6,037 nucleotides of DNA. It comes from Gorillibacterium sp. (lineage in GTDB: Bacteria > Bacillota > Bacilli > Paenibacillales > NBRC-103111). Below, in pieces: positions 1 to 6,037 of the stretch. Within the stretch, counting starts at the first letter, position 1. Each line of letters opens with the position of its first letter. The stretch covers positions 1 to 6,037 of the forward strand of contig JAIMBU010000201.1 in assembly GCA_023511325.1 (NCBI GenBank), read 5' to 3'. A program made the translations under genes and the position numbers. The notes below the pieces were generated by a model. It saw only the letters and a list, made by a program, of their open reading frames with translations. It did not search any database and was not told the origin of the DNA.

Positions 1-87
1 AAAAACACGGCGAAGAGTAGTCTCAACAAGCTTGATGCTTAAATATGTTTACACTTAACACTTATTATCTGAAAAAGATTCAAAGAT

Positions 88-118
88 CGCCTGGTGAATT
101 TCACCATGGCGTTTTTTT
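88..118 (+). terminator. Rho-independent terminator upstream of the lrp-like gene
   Basis: The stem pairs CGCC (88-91) and TGGTGA (92-97) with TCACCA (101-106) and GGCG (108-111). It has a 3-nt loop and one bulged T at 107, and seven Ts follow directly (112-118). This is the layout of an intrinsic terminator reading on the + strand. It most likely ends a + strand gene lying mostly left of the window. One frame reads open from base 1 to a TAA at 40-42, but 13 codons are too few to identify a gene. It could instead attenuate transcription into the downstream regulator if a promoter lies before it, which I consider less likely. Confidence 0.8.
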
Positions 119-119
119 A

Positions 120-148
120 TTGCCCATTTAAATTATATAATGTAATAT
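120..148 (+). promoter_or_regulatory. Possible promoter of the lrp-lysE-MFS cassette
   Basis: A candidate -35 TTGCCC (120-125) and -10 TAATAT (143-148) are 17 nt apart, each matching consensus at four of six bases. A perfect TATAAT also occurs at 136-141, but the sequence 17 nt upstream of it is only the T-run of the terminator. The stretch 126-165 is very AT-rich, so chance -10-like hexamers are expected. A promoter somewhere between the terminator and the gene is likely, but the exact boxes are uncertain. Lrp-family regulators often bind their own AT-rich upstream region, so autoregulation is plausible but not shown. Confidence 0.35.
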
Positions 149-164
149 AAGTATATAACTTTAA

Positions 165-173
165 AAAGAAAGG
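165..173 (+). promoter_or_regulatory. Ribosome binding site that sets the lrp-like start
   Basis: The purine run AAAGAAAGG ends at 173. It touches the in-frame TTG at 174, too close for initiation there, but lies 9 nt before the in-frame TTG at 183, which is good spacing. This supports 183 as the true start. Confidence 0.6.
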
Positions 174-182
174 TTGATTGAC

Positions 183-644
183 TTGGACGCTTTAGATTAT
201 AAGGTAATTCAAACTTTAATGCTCAATGGTAGAACTACATGGTCGGAGCTTGCCAGTGTGCTCAGTTTGTCATCTCCAGCAGCAGCAGAGCGTGTGAGAC
301 GTTTGGAGGAGCAAGGTGTAATTACCGGGTATACAGCAATCATTAATGCGGAATCGGTAGGCTGTGAATTGGCTGCACTGATTGCTGTTTCCTTAGAGAA
401 GCCTGAGCATCGGGAGGCTTTTTTAGCCAAAGTTATGGAAATGACCGAAGTTCAAGAATGTCACCATACGGCTGGTGATGAGGATTATGTCTTAAAAGTG
501 CGCTGTCGGGGAACCAAGGACCTCGAACGAATGATTAGCCAAGAGCTAAAGATGTTGCCTGGCATTGTCAAAACGAAAACAGCCATCATTCTCAGCACGG
601 TAAAAGAAACGTCAAACCTACCCTTGTTTCGTGGTGAGGGTTAG
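183..644 (+). CDS. Lrp/AsnC-family transcriptional regulator
   Basis: Predicted 153-residue cytoplasmic DNA-binding protein of the feast/famine (Lrp/AsnC) family, whose members sense amino acids or related small molecules. Residues 1-55 form the N-terminal winged helix-turn-helix, starting with the family-typical MDALDYKVIQTL and including the recognition segment around SSPAAAERVRRLEEQGVI (30-47). Residues 63-137 match the RAM ligand-binding domain, with the characteristic TAGDEDY turn at 96-102. The length is normal for the family. I choose the TTG at 183 over the in-frame TTG at 174 because of ribosome-site spacing; the longer form would add only MID. The stop at 642-644 is immediately followed by the start of a LysE-type exporter. 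This suggests the gene is co-transcribed with that exporter and controls it, as with other regulator-exporter pairs. The ligand is unknown. Confidence 0.9.
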   Translation: MDALDYKVIQTLMLNGRTTWSELASVLSLSSPAAAERVRRLEEQGVITGYTAIINAESVGCELAALIAVSLEKPEHREAFLAKVMEMTEVQECHHTAGDEDYVLKVRCRGTKDLERMISQELKMLPGIVKTKTAIILSTVKETSNLPLFRGEG

Positions 645-1274
645 TTGTCTACGCTACCAATTGTTGCGGCTGGTTTTGGGTTTGGCTTGTCGATCGCTGC
701 CCCGGTTGGACCGATGTCTCTAATCTGTATAAAAAGAACGCTAGCTGAAGGCTTTCGCCATGGCTTTGTCAGCGGTCTTGGCGTGGCAACTGCCGATGCA
801 TGCTATGGATTATTGACGATCGTTGGACTTCAGATGATTTCTGATATACTGCTTACCTACTCCATGCTGATACGAATGACTGGCGGTCTTTTTCTCGCTT
901 ATTTGGGTGTTAAAGGTTTGTTGAAGAATGTCAAAAAGCCAGTTCACCTCAGAGAAACAGGTGCAAGTGGTATGTTTCGCAGCTTTTTCACCGCCTATGC
1001 ATTGACACTGACCAATCCGATGACAATTTTATCATTTTTGGCACTCGCTGCATCCCTTGAAGCAACTGCCTTTGTGGCTTCATCCCTGTTGACCGCAGGT
1101 ATTTTTTTTGGTTCCGCAACCTGGTGGCTTTTCTTGTCGCTCTTCATCCATAGGGTTGGACAAGCACTGCCTGCGTCCATGATCAAACATATAAACAGCT
1201 TATCCTGTGTTTTTCTGATTGGCTTCGGCCTATCGATCATCGGGGCTGTCATCTTCGCCAGAATAGGAGGATAA
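645..1274 (+). CDS. LysE/RhtB-family amino-acid exporter-like membrane protein
   Basis: Predicted 209-residue inner-membrane protein of the LysE/RhtB superfamily, which exports amino acids and similar small molecules. About six hydrophobic segments are visible (roughly 4-25, 40-62, 69-93, 112-137, 143-168 and 183-206). Family signatures include PVGP at 20-23, the following charged loop with R31 and GFRHG (36-40), GLGVATADA (44-52), GGLFLAYLG (80-88) and LTNP (122-125). Length is typical. The start is TTG at 645, directly after the upstream TAG with no gap; GGTGA within GGTGAGGG (633-640) can serve as the ribosome site, so translation is probably coupled to the regulator. The gene's last codons (ATA GGA GGA) also contain the AGGAGG ribosome site for the next gene. 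Substrate cannot be assigned from sequence; an amino acid sensed by the neighbouring Lrp-type regulator is the natural guess. Confidence 0.88.
   Translation: MSTLPIVAAGFGFGLSIAAPVGPMSLICIKRTLAEGFRHGFVSGLGVATADACYGLLTIVGLQMISDILLTYSMLIRMTGGLFLAYLGVKGLLKNVKKPVHLRETGASGMFRSFFTAYALTLTNPMTILSFLALAASLEATAFVASSLLTAGIFFGSATWWLFLSLFIHRVGQALPASMIKHINSLSCVFLIGFGLSIIGAVIFARIGG
1265..1270 (+). promoter_or_regulatory. Ribosome binding site of the MFS gene inside the lysE-like gene
   Basis: A full AGGAGG lies in the last codons of the exporter gene. It is 14 nt before the ATG at 1285, longer than the usual 5-10 nt. No nearer start codon exists, since the MFS frame has a TAG at 1264-1266 and no ATG, GTG or TTG before 1285. 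Initiation is probably helped by ribosomes finishing the upstream gene. Confidence 0.6.
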
Positions 1275-1284
1275 ACAAAGCAAC

Positions 1285-2493
1285 ATGTTGATACATAAGT
1301 TAAAAACCCGTTTACAGAGTACACCTTTTTTCCTCAGGCTCTTCATTTCTGGACATTTTATCTCCCGATTAGGTGACGCTTTGTATAGCTTTGCGGTTCC
1401 TTGGATTTCGTATGAGCTTACAGGTTCTGCTCTTGTTATGGGCTCTCTTTATGCCGTGAGCGTCCTGCCCGTGGTATTATTTGGGCCTTTTGTTGGCGTT
1501 TATGTGGATCGCTGGGATCGCAAAAAACTAATGATTGGGATTGATCTTGCCCGGATGCTTCTGGTTGCGCTTCTTCCTACTTTGCAAGCATTTGATCTGC
1601 TAACACTTGGCTTTCTCTATGCAATGGGATTTATATTGTCGCTTCTTACGATGGCATACGAGGTTTCTATTGTGGCGATTACGCCCGATTTGGCTGGTGG
1701 TCGGCTTACACAAGCTAACTCCTGAATTCAAACGGTTAATCAATTGGCGGATATGCTCGGACCGGCCTTCGCTGGCGGTCTAACAGCTATTTTTGGGGCA
1801 ATCCATATTCTCTGGCTAGATGTTGTTTCCTTTGGACTTGTGCTGCTTATCCTTACCAAGCTTCCCGCCAGTCGCAAGTCTGAACGCATGATAACGAGTG
1901 TGTTCAAGGAGATGAAGGAAGGTCTTCACTGGCTGACCCATCACTCGGTTAATCTGGCATTATCGCTTCAGGCTGCTGTCGGCAATTTTGGCTACAGCGC
2001 CGCTTATTCGGTACTCACCTTCTATCTGATCACTGTTTTTCATCTCGATTCCAACCGGGTTGGGCTAAATTACTCTTTACTAGCAGCAGGTGGTGTAATC
2101 GGGAGCATCGGAATTGTTATGCTGGACAAACGTTATGCGCGCGGCAAGCTTATTGCTTCCCTGTTGATCGTAGGTTTCAGCGGATTCCTCTTTGCTGCCT
2201 TCTGTCCAGTTTGGTTCGCTCCCGGGATCGGCTTTGCCATCGTTGCAGCCTGTAATGTAGGTTGGTCGGTTGTTACGGCCTCCATTCGCCAGGAAACCGT
2301 ACCGGCTCATTTACTCGGTCGTGTACTCAGCTTCTCCCGGGTGATTACCCGCACGGCTATGCCAGCAGGTGCACTACTTGGCGGACTGTTAAGCGGTTCA
2401 TTTCATCCTGCGACTGTTTTTCTTTTGGCTGCCTTCGCCAAGCTTATCGAGGTTGCCATCGCCTTCCTATCTCCCATTAGAAAATTGAAATAA
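1285..2493 (+). pseudogene. MFS efflux transporter interrupted by an in-frame TGA
   Basis: The frame spans 402 codons before its TAA, a normal length for an MFS drug or metabolite exporter of the MFS_3 (EntS/NreB-like) type. Codon 147 is TGA (1723-1725). The two parts, codons 1-146 and 148-402, lie in the same frame and read as one continuous family sequence. Before the stop are ISRLGDALYSFAVPW (26-40), MFS motif A GVYVDRWDRKK (71-81) and LTQANS (141-146). Directly after it are IQTVNQLADMLGPAFAGG, then RQETVPAHLLGRV (codons 335-347). The break falls inside the N-terminal half, not at the boundary between the two six-helix bundles, so a functional split protein is unlikely. The second part has an in-frame TTG at 1744 and ATG at 1753, but neither has a properly spaced ribosome site. 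A CGA-to-TGA transition is the simplest origin. Sequencing error or readthrough remain possible. It lies last in the cassette, 10 nt after the LysE-like gene; substrate unknown. Confidence 0.8.
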
Positions 2494-2529
2494 CCCCCAA
2501 CTGTCTAGCATCGATAATCAAAATAATGA

Positions 2530-2577
2530 AAACAGAAAGTCCCGACCGCTGCAAATGCAGAACGGGACTTTCTGTTT
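2530..2577. terminator. Bidirectional terminator between convergent MFS and araB genes
   Basis: A 15-bp perfect inverted repeat pairs AAACAGAAAGTCCCG (2530-2544) with its exact complement at 2563-2577. A small inner hairpin, CTGC (2549-2552) with GCAG (2557-2560), sits in the loop. The + strand arm ends in the T-rich TTTCTGTTT. On the - strand the opposite arm also ends in TTTCTGTTT and is followed by TCATTATTTT. The structure lies 36 nt after the MFS stop and 22 nt after the araB stop, so it can end transcription from both sides. Confidence 0.88.
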
Positions 2578-2599
2578 AGGTACATTTCTAAATACTCAA

Positions 2600-4270
2600 T
2601 TAACGCGTGCTTTCCTTGATAGCCTTAAGCCGCTTCATGACGTCGTTCTCACCACGGCCAAAATAATCATGCAAGAGTGAATACTCTTGGTAGAGCTTCT
2701 CGTATACGGCAACATGCGCCGGAATTGGCAGATAGGTTTCCTCACGAACACGAGCCATCTTATCTGCCGCTTCCACGATCGTGTCATAACCACCCTTGGC
2801 TGAGCCTGCGGCAACCGCACCAAACATGGCTGCACCGAGAGCTGGCGTCTGTCTGGAGGCTGCAACCTTGATCTCTCGGTTCGTAACATCAGCGTAGATT
2901 TGCATCAGCAGTTGATTTTTCTGCGGCAGGCCGCCACAAGCGTACAGTTCCTGCACTTCAACGCCATTTAATTGGAAGGCATCGATAATTTTACGAGTTC
3001 CGTAAGCCGTAGCTTCAAGCAAAGCGCGATATACTTCTTCCGGTTTGGTGAGTAGCGTATAGCCGACAATCATACCCGTCAAGTCTGTATCAACCAGAAT
3101 CGAGCGGTTGCCGTTCCACCAGTCGAGCGCAACAAGGCCAGATTCGCCTGGCTTATAAGCGGCCGCTTGCTTCTCTAGCCAAACGTGAACATTGAGGCCT
3201 TCCTTATCGGCCGCTTCCTTGACATAAGCTGGAACAGCTTGGTCAACGAACCAAGCGAAGATATCGCCGACAGCAGACTGTCCAGCCTCATAACCCATGA
3301 AGCCGGGAATAATGCCGTCTTCGACGACGCCGCACATTCCCTCCACCTGCTTCTCCTCTGTTCCAAGCAACATATGGCAGATGGAGGTTCCCATAGCCAT
3401 AACCAGCTTACCTGGACCCGTCACTCCGACTGCCGGAACAGCAGCGTGAGCATCGACATTACCGACGGCTACTGCCGTTCCTGCCTTTAAGCCCATTTTG
3501 GCAGCCATTGCTTCCGTCAATTCACCGGCACTCGTACCTAGGGAAACTACACTACCACGCAGCTTCGTTTCGGTCAGATGCTCAAGACGAGGATCAAGCT
3601 CTTTAAAAAATGCCTTGCTTGGATACCCATCTTGCTTATGCCAAATGGCTTTGTACCCTGCTGTACAACTATTGCGCAGAATTTGTCCGGTCATTTGCGA
3701 AACAACCCAATCGGTTGCTTCGAGGAAGCGATCAGTTAATTCATAAATCTCTGGAGCTTCATTAAGGATCTGCCAGATCTTAGCGATCATCCATTCTGAG
3801 GATATCTTCCCACCATAACGTGGTAGGAAAGCCTCTCCCCGCTGAGCAGCAATCTCATTGATTTGGTTCGCTTCATCTTGAGCGGCATGGTGCTTCCAAA
3901 GCTTAACCCAGCTATGCGGATTATCCTTAAGCACAGGATTAAAACACAACGGCTCGCCGTTCGCGTCAATCGGCAGCATGGTACAAGCTGTAAAATCAAT
4001 ACCAAGCCCAATAACATCGGCCGGATCAACTCCAGAAGTCTTCATGACAGCCGGCACAGATTGCTCCAGAACGGTCAAATAATCACCTGGGTGTTGCAGC
4101 GCCCAGTCAAGCTCTAGCTTAATACCGGATTCCGGCAGGACTTTATCAATCACAATATGGGGATAAGCGGTCACATGCTCGGCAACCTCTGTTCCATCTG
4201 CCAGATCAACCAATACGGCGCGTCCGGATTCTGTGCCATAATCAACACCAATTGCATACTTTTTGCTCAA
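2600..4270 (-). CDS. araB: L-ribulokinase
   Basis: Predicted 556-residue cytoplasmic FGGY-family kinase that uses ATP to phosphorylate L-ribulose to L-ribulose-5-phosphate, the second step of L-arabinose breakdown. The sequence closely resembles the Bacillus subtilis AraB type in length and motifs. It has the N-terminal phosphate-binding DYGTESGRA (10-18), GIDFTACT (90-97), the ribulokinase-typical [12 protein letters not shown] (123-134) and GGKISSEW (153-160). [12 protein letters not shown] (271-282) holds the probable catalytic aspartate D273. MGTSICHM (293-300) and the nucleotide-site region [18 protein letters not shown] (445-462) follow. The start is TTG at 4268-4270, supported by AGGAGGG (4277-4283) 6 nt upstream; no ATG would preserve the conserved N-terminus. 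It lies 95 nt downstream of araD on the same strand, without a clear terminator between, so the two are probably one transcript ended by the bidirectional terminator. I see no frame damage or missing motif. Confidence 0.97.
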   Translation of the reverse strand: MSKKYAIGVDYGTESGRAVLVDLADGTEVAEHVTAYPHIVIDKVLPESGIKLELDWALQHPGDYLTVLEQSVPAVMKTSGVDPADVIGLGIDFTACTMLPIDANGEPLCFNPVLKDNPHSWVKLWKHHAAQDEANQINEIAAQRGEAFLPRYGGKISSEWMIAKIWQILNEAPEIYELTDRFLEATDWVVSQMTGQILRNSCTAGYKAIWHKQDGYPSKAFFKELDPRLEHLTETKLRGSVVSLGTSAGELTEAMAAKMGLKAGTAVAVGNVDAHAAVPAVGVTGPGKLVMAMGTSICHMLLGTEEKQVEGMCGVVEDGIIPGFMGYEAGQSAVGDIFAWFVDQAVPAYVKEAADKEGLNVHVWLEKQAAAYKPGESGLVALDWWNGNRSILVDTDLTGMIVGYTLLTKPEEVYRALLEATAYGTRKIIDAFQLNGVEVQELYACGGLPQKNQLLMQIYADVTNREIKVAASRQTPALGAAMFGAVAAGSAKGGYDTIVEAADKMARVREETYLPIPAHVAVYEKLYQEYSLLHDYFGRGENDVMKRLKAIKESTR

Positions 4271-4294
4271 GTGAAACCCTCCTAAAAGTTATCT

Positions 4295-4312
4295 GAGAAG
4301 AAACGGCTTCTC
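4295..4312 (-). other. Small hairpin in the araD-araB gap
   Basis: A 6-bp stem GAGAAG (4295-4300) / CTTCTC (4307-4312) with a 6-nt loop lies just upstream of the araB ribosome site. An overlapping, mutually exclusive pairing, AACGG (4302-4306) with CCGTT (4316-4320), is also possible. No T-run follows on the - strand, so it is not an intrinsic terminator. It might affect araB translation or mRNA processing, but such short stems are common by chance. Confidence 0.3.
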
Positions 4313-4365
4313 CATCCGTTCAGGGCTACTCACAACTGGATTTCATCCCATTAATGAAGTCGTTT

Positions 4366-5055
4366 TTAGACTTGACCATAGTAAGCATCTGCCCCGTGCT
4401 TGCGCAGGAAATGCCGGTCGAGTAGATGTTGATCCATCGCTTCAAGGGATGAATTCAGAACAAGTGAGCGATAAGCAATCTTGGCTACTTCCTCCAACAC
4501 AACAGCATGATGAACGGCAGCATGAGGGTCTTTGCCCCAGCAGAAGGGTGCATGACTATTGACTAACACGGCGGGAACCTGTGTGGGGTCAAGACCTTGG
4601 AGGGTCTCGATAATCACATTTCCGGTCTCAAGCTCATAAGCGCCTTTAATTTCTGCTTCTGTCATCGGACGTGTACAGGGTACTTCACCGTAGAAATAAT
4701 CACCATGTGTTGTTCCTAACGCTGGAATGCCTCTACCTGCTTGGGCCCATGATGTTGCCCAACCTGAATGGGTATGAACAATTCCGCCGATACTGGCAAA
4801 AGCTTTGTATAAGGCAATGTGAGTTGCTGTATCCGATGACGGCTTTAAATGGCCCTCCACGATGTTACCTTCCAAGTCGACAACAACCATATCAGCACTT
4901 GACATGGCTTCGTATTCAACACCGCTCGGTTTGATCACAACGAGACCAGTTTCCCGATCGATACCGCTTACATTTCCCCAGGTAAAGGTAACCAGTTTGT
5001 ATTTAGGTAACTCCATATTCGCTGACCATACGGTTTCCTTCAACTTCTCCAGCAT
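4366..5055 (-). CDS. araD: L-ribulose-5-phosphate 4-epimerase
   Basis: Predicted 229-residue cytoplasmic zinc enzyme of the class II aldolase/adducin fold. It converts L-ribulose-5-phosphate to D-xylulose-5-phosphate, which feeds the pentose phosphate pathway. Length matches AraD proteins (about 230 residues). Visible active-site elements are GNVSG (27-31), KPSG (42-45) and SSDT (73-76) with D75. The metal-binding HTH gives H94 and H96, and the third zinc histidine is H168 in NSHAP. D119 lies in HGDY, and the C-terminal HGADAYYGQ carries the tyrosine (225/226) equivalent to the catalytic one in E. coli Ara[15 protein letters not shown] and the [15 protein letters not shown] stretch separate it from fuculose-phosphate aldolases. 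The ATG at 5053-5055 has AAGGAAG (5066-5072) 10 nt upstream. It is the first gene of the araDB transcript, behind an AraR-type operator. No defect is seen. Confidence 0.97.
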   Translation of the reverse strand: MLEKLKETVWSANMELPKYKLVTFTWGNVSGIDRETGLVVIKPSGVEYEAMSSADMVVVDLEGNIVEGHLKPSSDTATHIALYKAFASIGGIVHTHSGWATSWAQAGRGIPALGTTHGDYFYGEVPCTRPMTEAEIKGAYELETGNVIIETLQGLDPTQVPAVLVNSHAPFCWGKDPHAAVHHAVVLEEVAKIAYRSLVLNSSLEAMDQHLLDRHFLRKHGADAYYGQV

Positions 5056-5089
5056 TTAAAGAACACTTCCTTCCCTGTTTCCCACCTTT

Positions 5090-5118
5090 ATTATAACTTG
5101 TACGTACATGTTTGAACA
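5090..5118 (-). promoter_or_regulatory. Promoter of araDB
   Basis: Reading on the - strand, a perfect TATAAT occupies 5095 down to 5090. At 17 nt spacing the -35 position is TGTTCA (5118-5113), which matches TTGACA at only three bases. An alternative TTCAAA (5116-5111) matches four, at 15 nt spacing. Transcription would begin near 5083, giving a leader of roughly 28 nt before the araD ATG. The weak -35 may make the promoter modest or dependent on an activator. The AraR-type operator fills the spacer. Confidence 0.65.
5095..5112. promoter_or_regulatory. AraR-type operator in the araDB promoter
   Basis: AACTTGTACGTACATGTT is an 18-bp palindrome centred between 5103 and 5104, with one mismatched pair (5098/5109). 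Its core TTGTACGTACA agrees with the published B. subtilis AraR operator consensus (ATTTGTACGTACAAAT, from memory). It lies exactly between the -10 and presumed -35 of araDB and touches the first base of the -10, so a bound repressor would block RNA polymerase. An AraR-like gene ends 27 nt away. L-arabinose is the expected releasing ligand. Confidence 0.85.
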
Positions 5119-5127
5119 GATTGTTCA
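5113..5127. repeat. Inverted repeat beside the AraR operator
   Basis: TGAACA (5113-5118) and TGTTCA (5122-5127) form a perfect 6-bp inverted repeat around GAT, immediately beside the AraR-type operator. One arm coincides with the presumed -35 of araDB. The half-sites diverge rather than converge like those of AraR, so it is not simply a second copy of that operator. It has no T-run after it on either strand. It may be a site for another regulator, or chance. Confidence 0.35.
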
Positions 5128-5139
5128 GGCAAAATAATT

Positions 5140-6037
5140 TTACAGAAGTGAACGCGTGGAATCGCGGATAATTAACTCTGGTTTGTGGATATAATCACGC
5201 ATTGGTTGTTTTCCTGGATTCTCAATCAGTGACAGCAACATCTCAGCGGCTTGAATTCCTAACTGCATTTTGGGATGGGTTAACGTCGTAAGCTTCACTT
5301 CTGTGGCAGTTGCCAGAAAGGAATCGTCAAAGCTGACTACGGACAAGTCCTCGGGAACCGTTAAACCTAAACGTCTGGCAGCTTCAAGTAGCAGCACTGC
5401 TAATTCATCGTTATAGCAGACTAGAGCAGTCGGTCGTCCCGCTCCTTGCTGCAGCAGGTTGATCGCCCGTTCAAAGGTTTTGTCTGTTTTGTCCTCCGTG
5501 ACATATTGCATCACCCAACGAGGAATTAAGTCCACTCCATTCTCCCGATGAGCGCGGATGAAGCCCTTTAACCGGTTTACGCCTTGCAGATCGTCTGTCT
5601 TGAAGAACCCAGCAATTCGTCGATGACCCAACTTGAGCAGATGGTCGGCCGCCAAATAACCACCCCATTCATCATCGGTTTTTACCGTTGGGCAGTTCAA
5701 CTCGCTGTATCGCTCGTTGATCATCAGATAAGGAATATTCCGATTATCAAGTTCTAGATAATAGGGCAGATTCGGGTTGCCCAAAGCACTTCTGGTTGGC
5801 TCGATAATGAGTCCGCACAAGGGATGTGCCATCATCATCTCCAGACATTCTCGTTCCTTATCCTTGTCATTATCGGTGCTTGAAAGCAATAATCGATAGC
5901 CCTTTTCACGCAGCGTCGCTTCCGCTCCACGAACAATCTGTGGGAAGATGTAGTCAGAAATATAGGTTGTGATAATCCCGATGGTTTGCAGGTCCGTATG
6001 ATTAACCGCCATTTCCATGACGAAGGTCCCTTTACCC
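5140..6037 (-). CDS. araR: Arabinose operon repressor AraR, N-terminus outside the window
   Basis: GntR/LacI-hybrid transcriptional repressor of L-arabinose genes; 298 residues are visible. The frame stays open to the right edge. Upstream of the in-window ATG at 6016-6018 it reads GKGTFV, which is the wing of a GntR-type winged helix-turn-helix. That ATG is therefore internal, and about 60 residues of DNA-binding domain lie beyond 6037. The rest is a LacI/periplasmic-binding-like sensor domain beginning TIGIITTYISDYIFPQIVRG, a stretch very close to B. subtilis AraR. It continues with GLIIEPTRSA, AADHLLKLGHRRIAGFFK, DDLQGVNRLKGFIRAHRENG, CYNDELAV, VPEDLSVVSFDDS and the C-terminal KPELIIRDSTRSLL. 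L-arabinose is the expected inducer. The gene lies just upstream of araD on the same strand, with a matching operator between them and no clear terminator after its TAA, so some readthrough into araDB is possible. Confidence 0.93.
   Translation of the reverse strand, partial: GKGTFVMEMAVNHTDLQTIGIITTYISDYIFPQIVRGAEATLREKGYRLLLSSTDNDKDKERECLEMMMAHPLCGLIIEPTRSALGNPNLPYYLELDNRNIPYLMINERYSELNCPTVKTDDEWGGYLAADHLLKLGHRRIAGFFKTDDLQGVNRLKGFIRAHRENGVDLIPRWVMQYVTEDKTDKTFERAINLLQQGAGRPTALVCYNDELAVLLLEAARRLGLTVPEDLSVVSFDDSFLATATEVKLTTLTHPKMQLGIQAAEMLLSLIENPGKQPMRDYIHKPELIIRDSTRSLL

Noticed and set aside
119..173. Riboswitch upstream of the Lrp-type regulator
   Set aside because: Only about 65 nt separate the terminator from the start codon and they are almost all A and T, with no room for a structured aptamer.
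1723..1760. TGA as a selenocysteine codon
   Set aside because: I see no bacterial selenocysteine-insertion hairpin just after the TGA, and MFS exporters are not known as selenoproteins.
1744..2493. The MFS part after the TGA as an independent gene starting at TTG 1744
   Set aside because: It lacks a properly spaced ribosome site, begins mid-way through a conserved motif, and is in the same frame as the first part. It is the remainder of one interrupted gene.
3185..3490. Open frames on the + strand inside araB, such as a 101-codon one, and similar ones inside araD
   Set aside because: They are antisense shadows of strongly conserved genes, with no recognisable protein features.
5113..5127. 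Second AraR operator
   Set aside because: The TTGTTC-like halves diverge and are split by a 3-nt spacer, whereas AraR half-sites converge with no spacer. It is kept only as an unassigned inverted repeat.
5113..5127. Intrinsic terminator for araR
   Set aside because: The 6-bp stem is followed by AACATG on the - strand with no T-run.
4980..5139. CcpA catabolite (cre) site near the araD start
   Set aside because: I looked for the TGWAANCGNTNWCA pattern in the promoter and early araD and found no acceptable match. The best stretch near the araD start misses several fixed positions.

Overview
The window looks like chromosomal DNA from a Gram-positive, moderate-GC bacterium of the Bacillota, most likely Paenibacillus or a close relative. 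This rests on the Bacillus-type AraB and AraD proteins, a GntR/LacI-type AraR-like repressor with an AraR-like operator, strong AGGAGG ribosome sites and frequent TTG starts. The assignment is inference from remembered family features; no database search was possible.

Left half, + strand (about 1-2493). A rho-independent terminator (88-118) closes whatever lies upstream. After it comes a tightly packed cassette: an Lrp/AsnC-family regulator, a LysE/RhtB-type exporter starting on the base after the regulator's stop, and, 10 nt later, a major facilitator superfamily (MFS) efflux protein. The MFS frame is full length (about 402 codons) but is interrupted by one in-frame TGA at 1723-1725, with no frameshift. 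It is annotated as a nonsense-disrupted gene. A local metabolite-sensing regulator controlling one or two exporters is the obvious reading, but the substrate cannot be read from the sequence.

Middle (2494-2599). A 15-bp perfect stem between the convergent MFS and araB genes serves as a bidirectional terminator.

Right half, - strand (2600-6037). This is an L-arabinose catabolism locus in the order araR - araD - araB. AraB phosphorylates L-ribulose and AraD epimerises L-ribulose-5-phosphate to D-xylulose-5-phosphate, which enters the pentose phosphate pathway. AraR enters from the right edge with its DNA-binding domain mostly outside the window. The araR-araD gap carries a TATAAT -10 box and a near-perfect palindrome matching the known AraR operator, placed between the -10 and the presumed -35. 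That predicts arabinose-relieved repression of araDB. araA, the isomerase that makes L-ribulose, is not in the window.

I did not find a convincing new system. The points most worth a second look are the nonsense codon in the MFS gene, the operator architecture of araDB with a second inverted repeat over the -35, and the missing araA.
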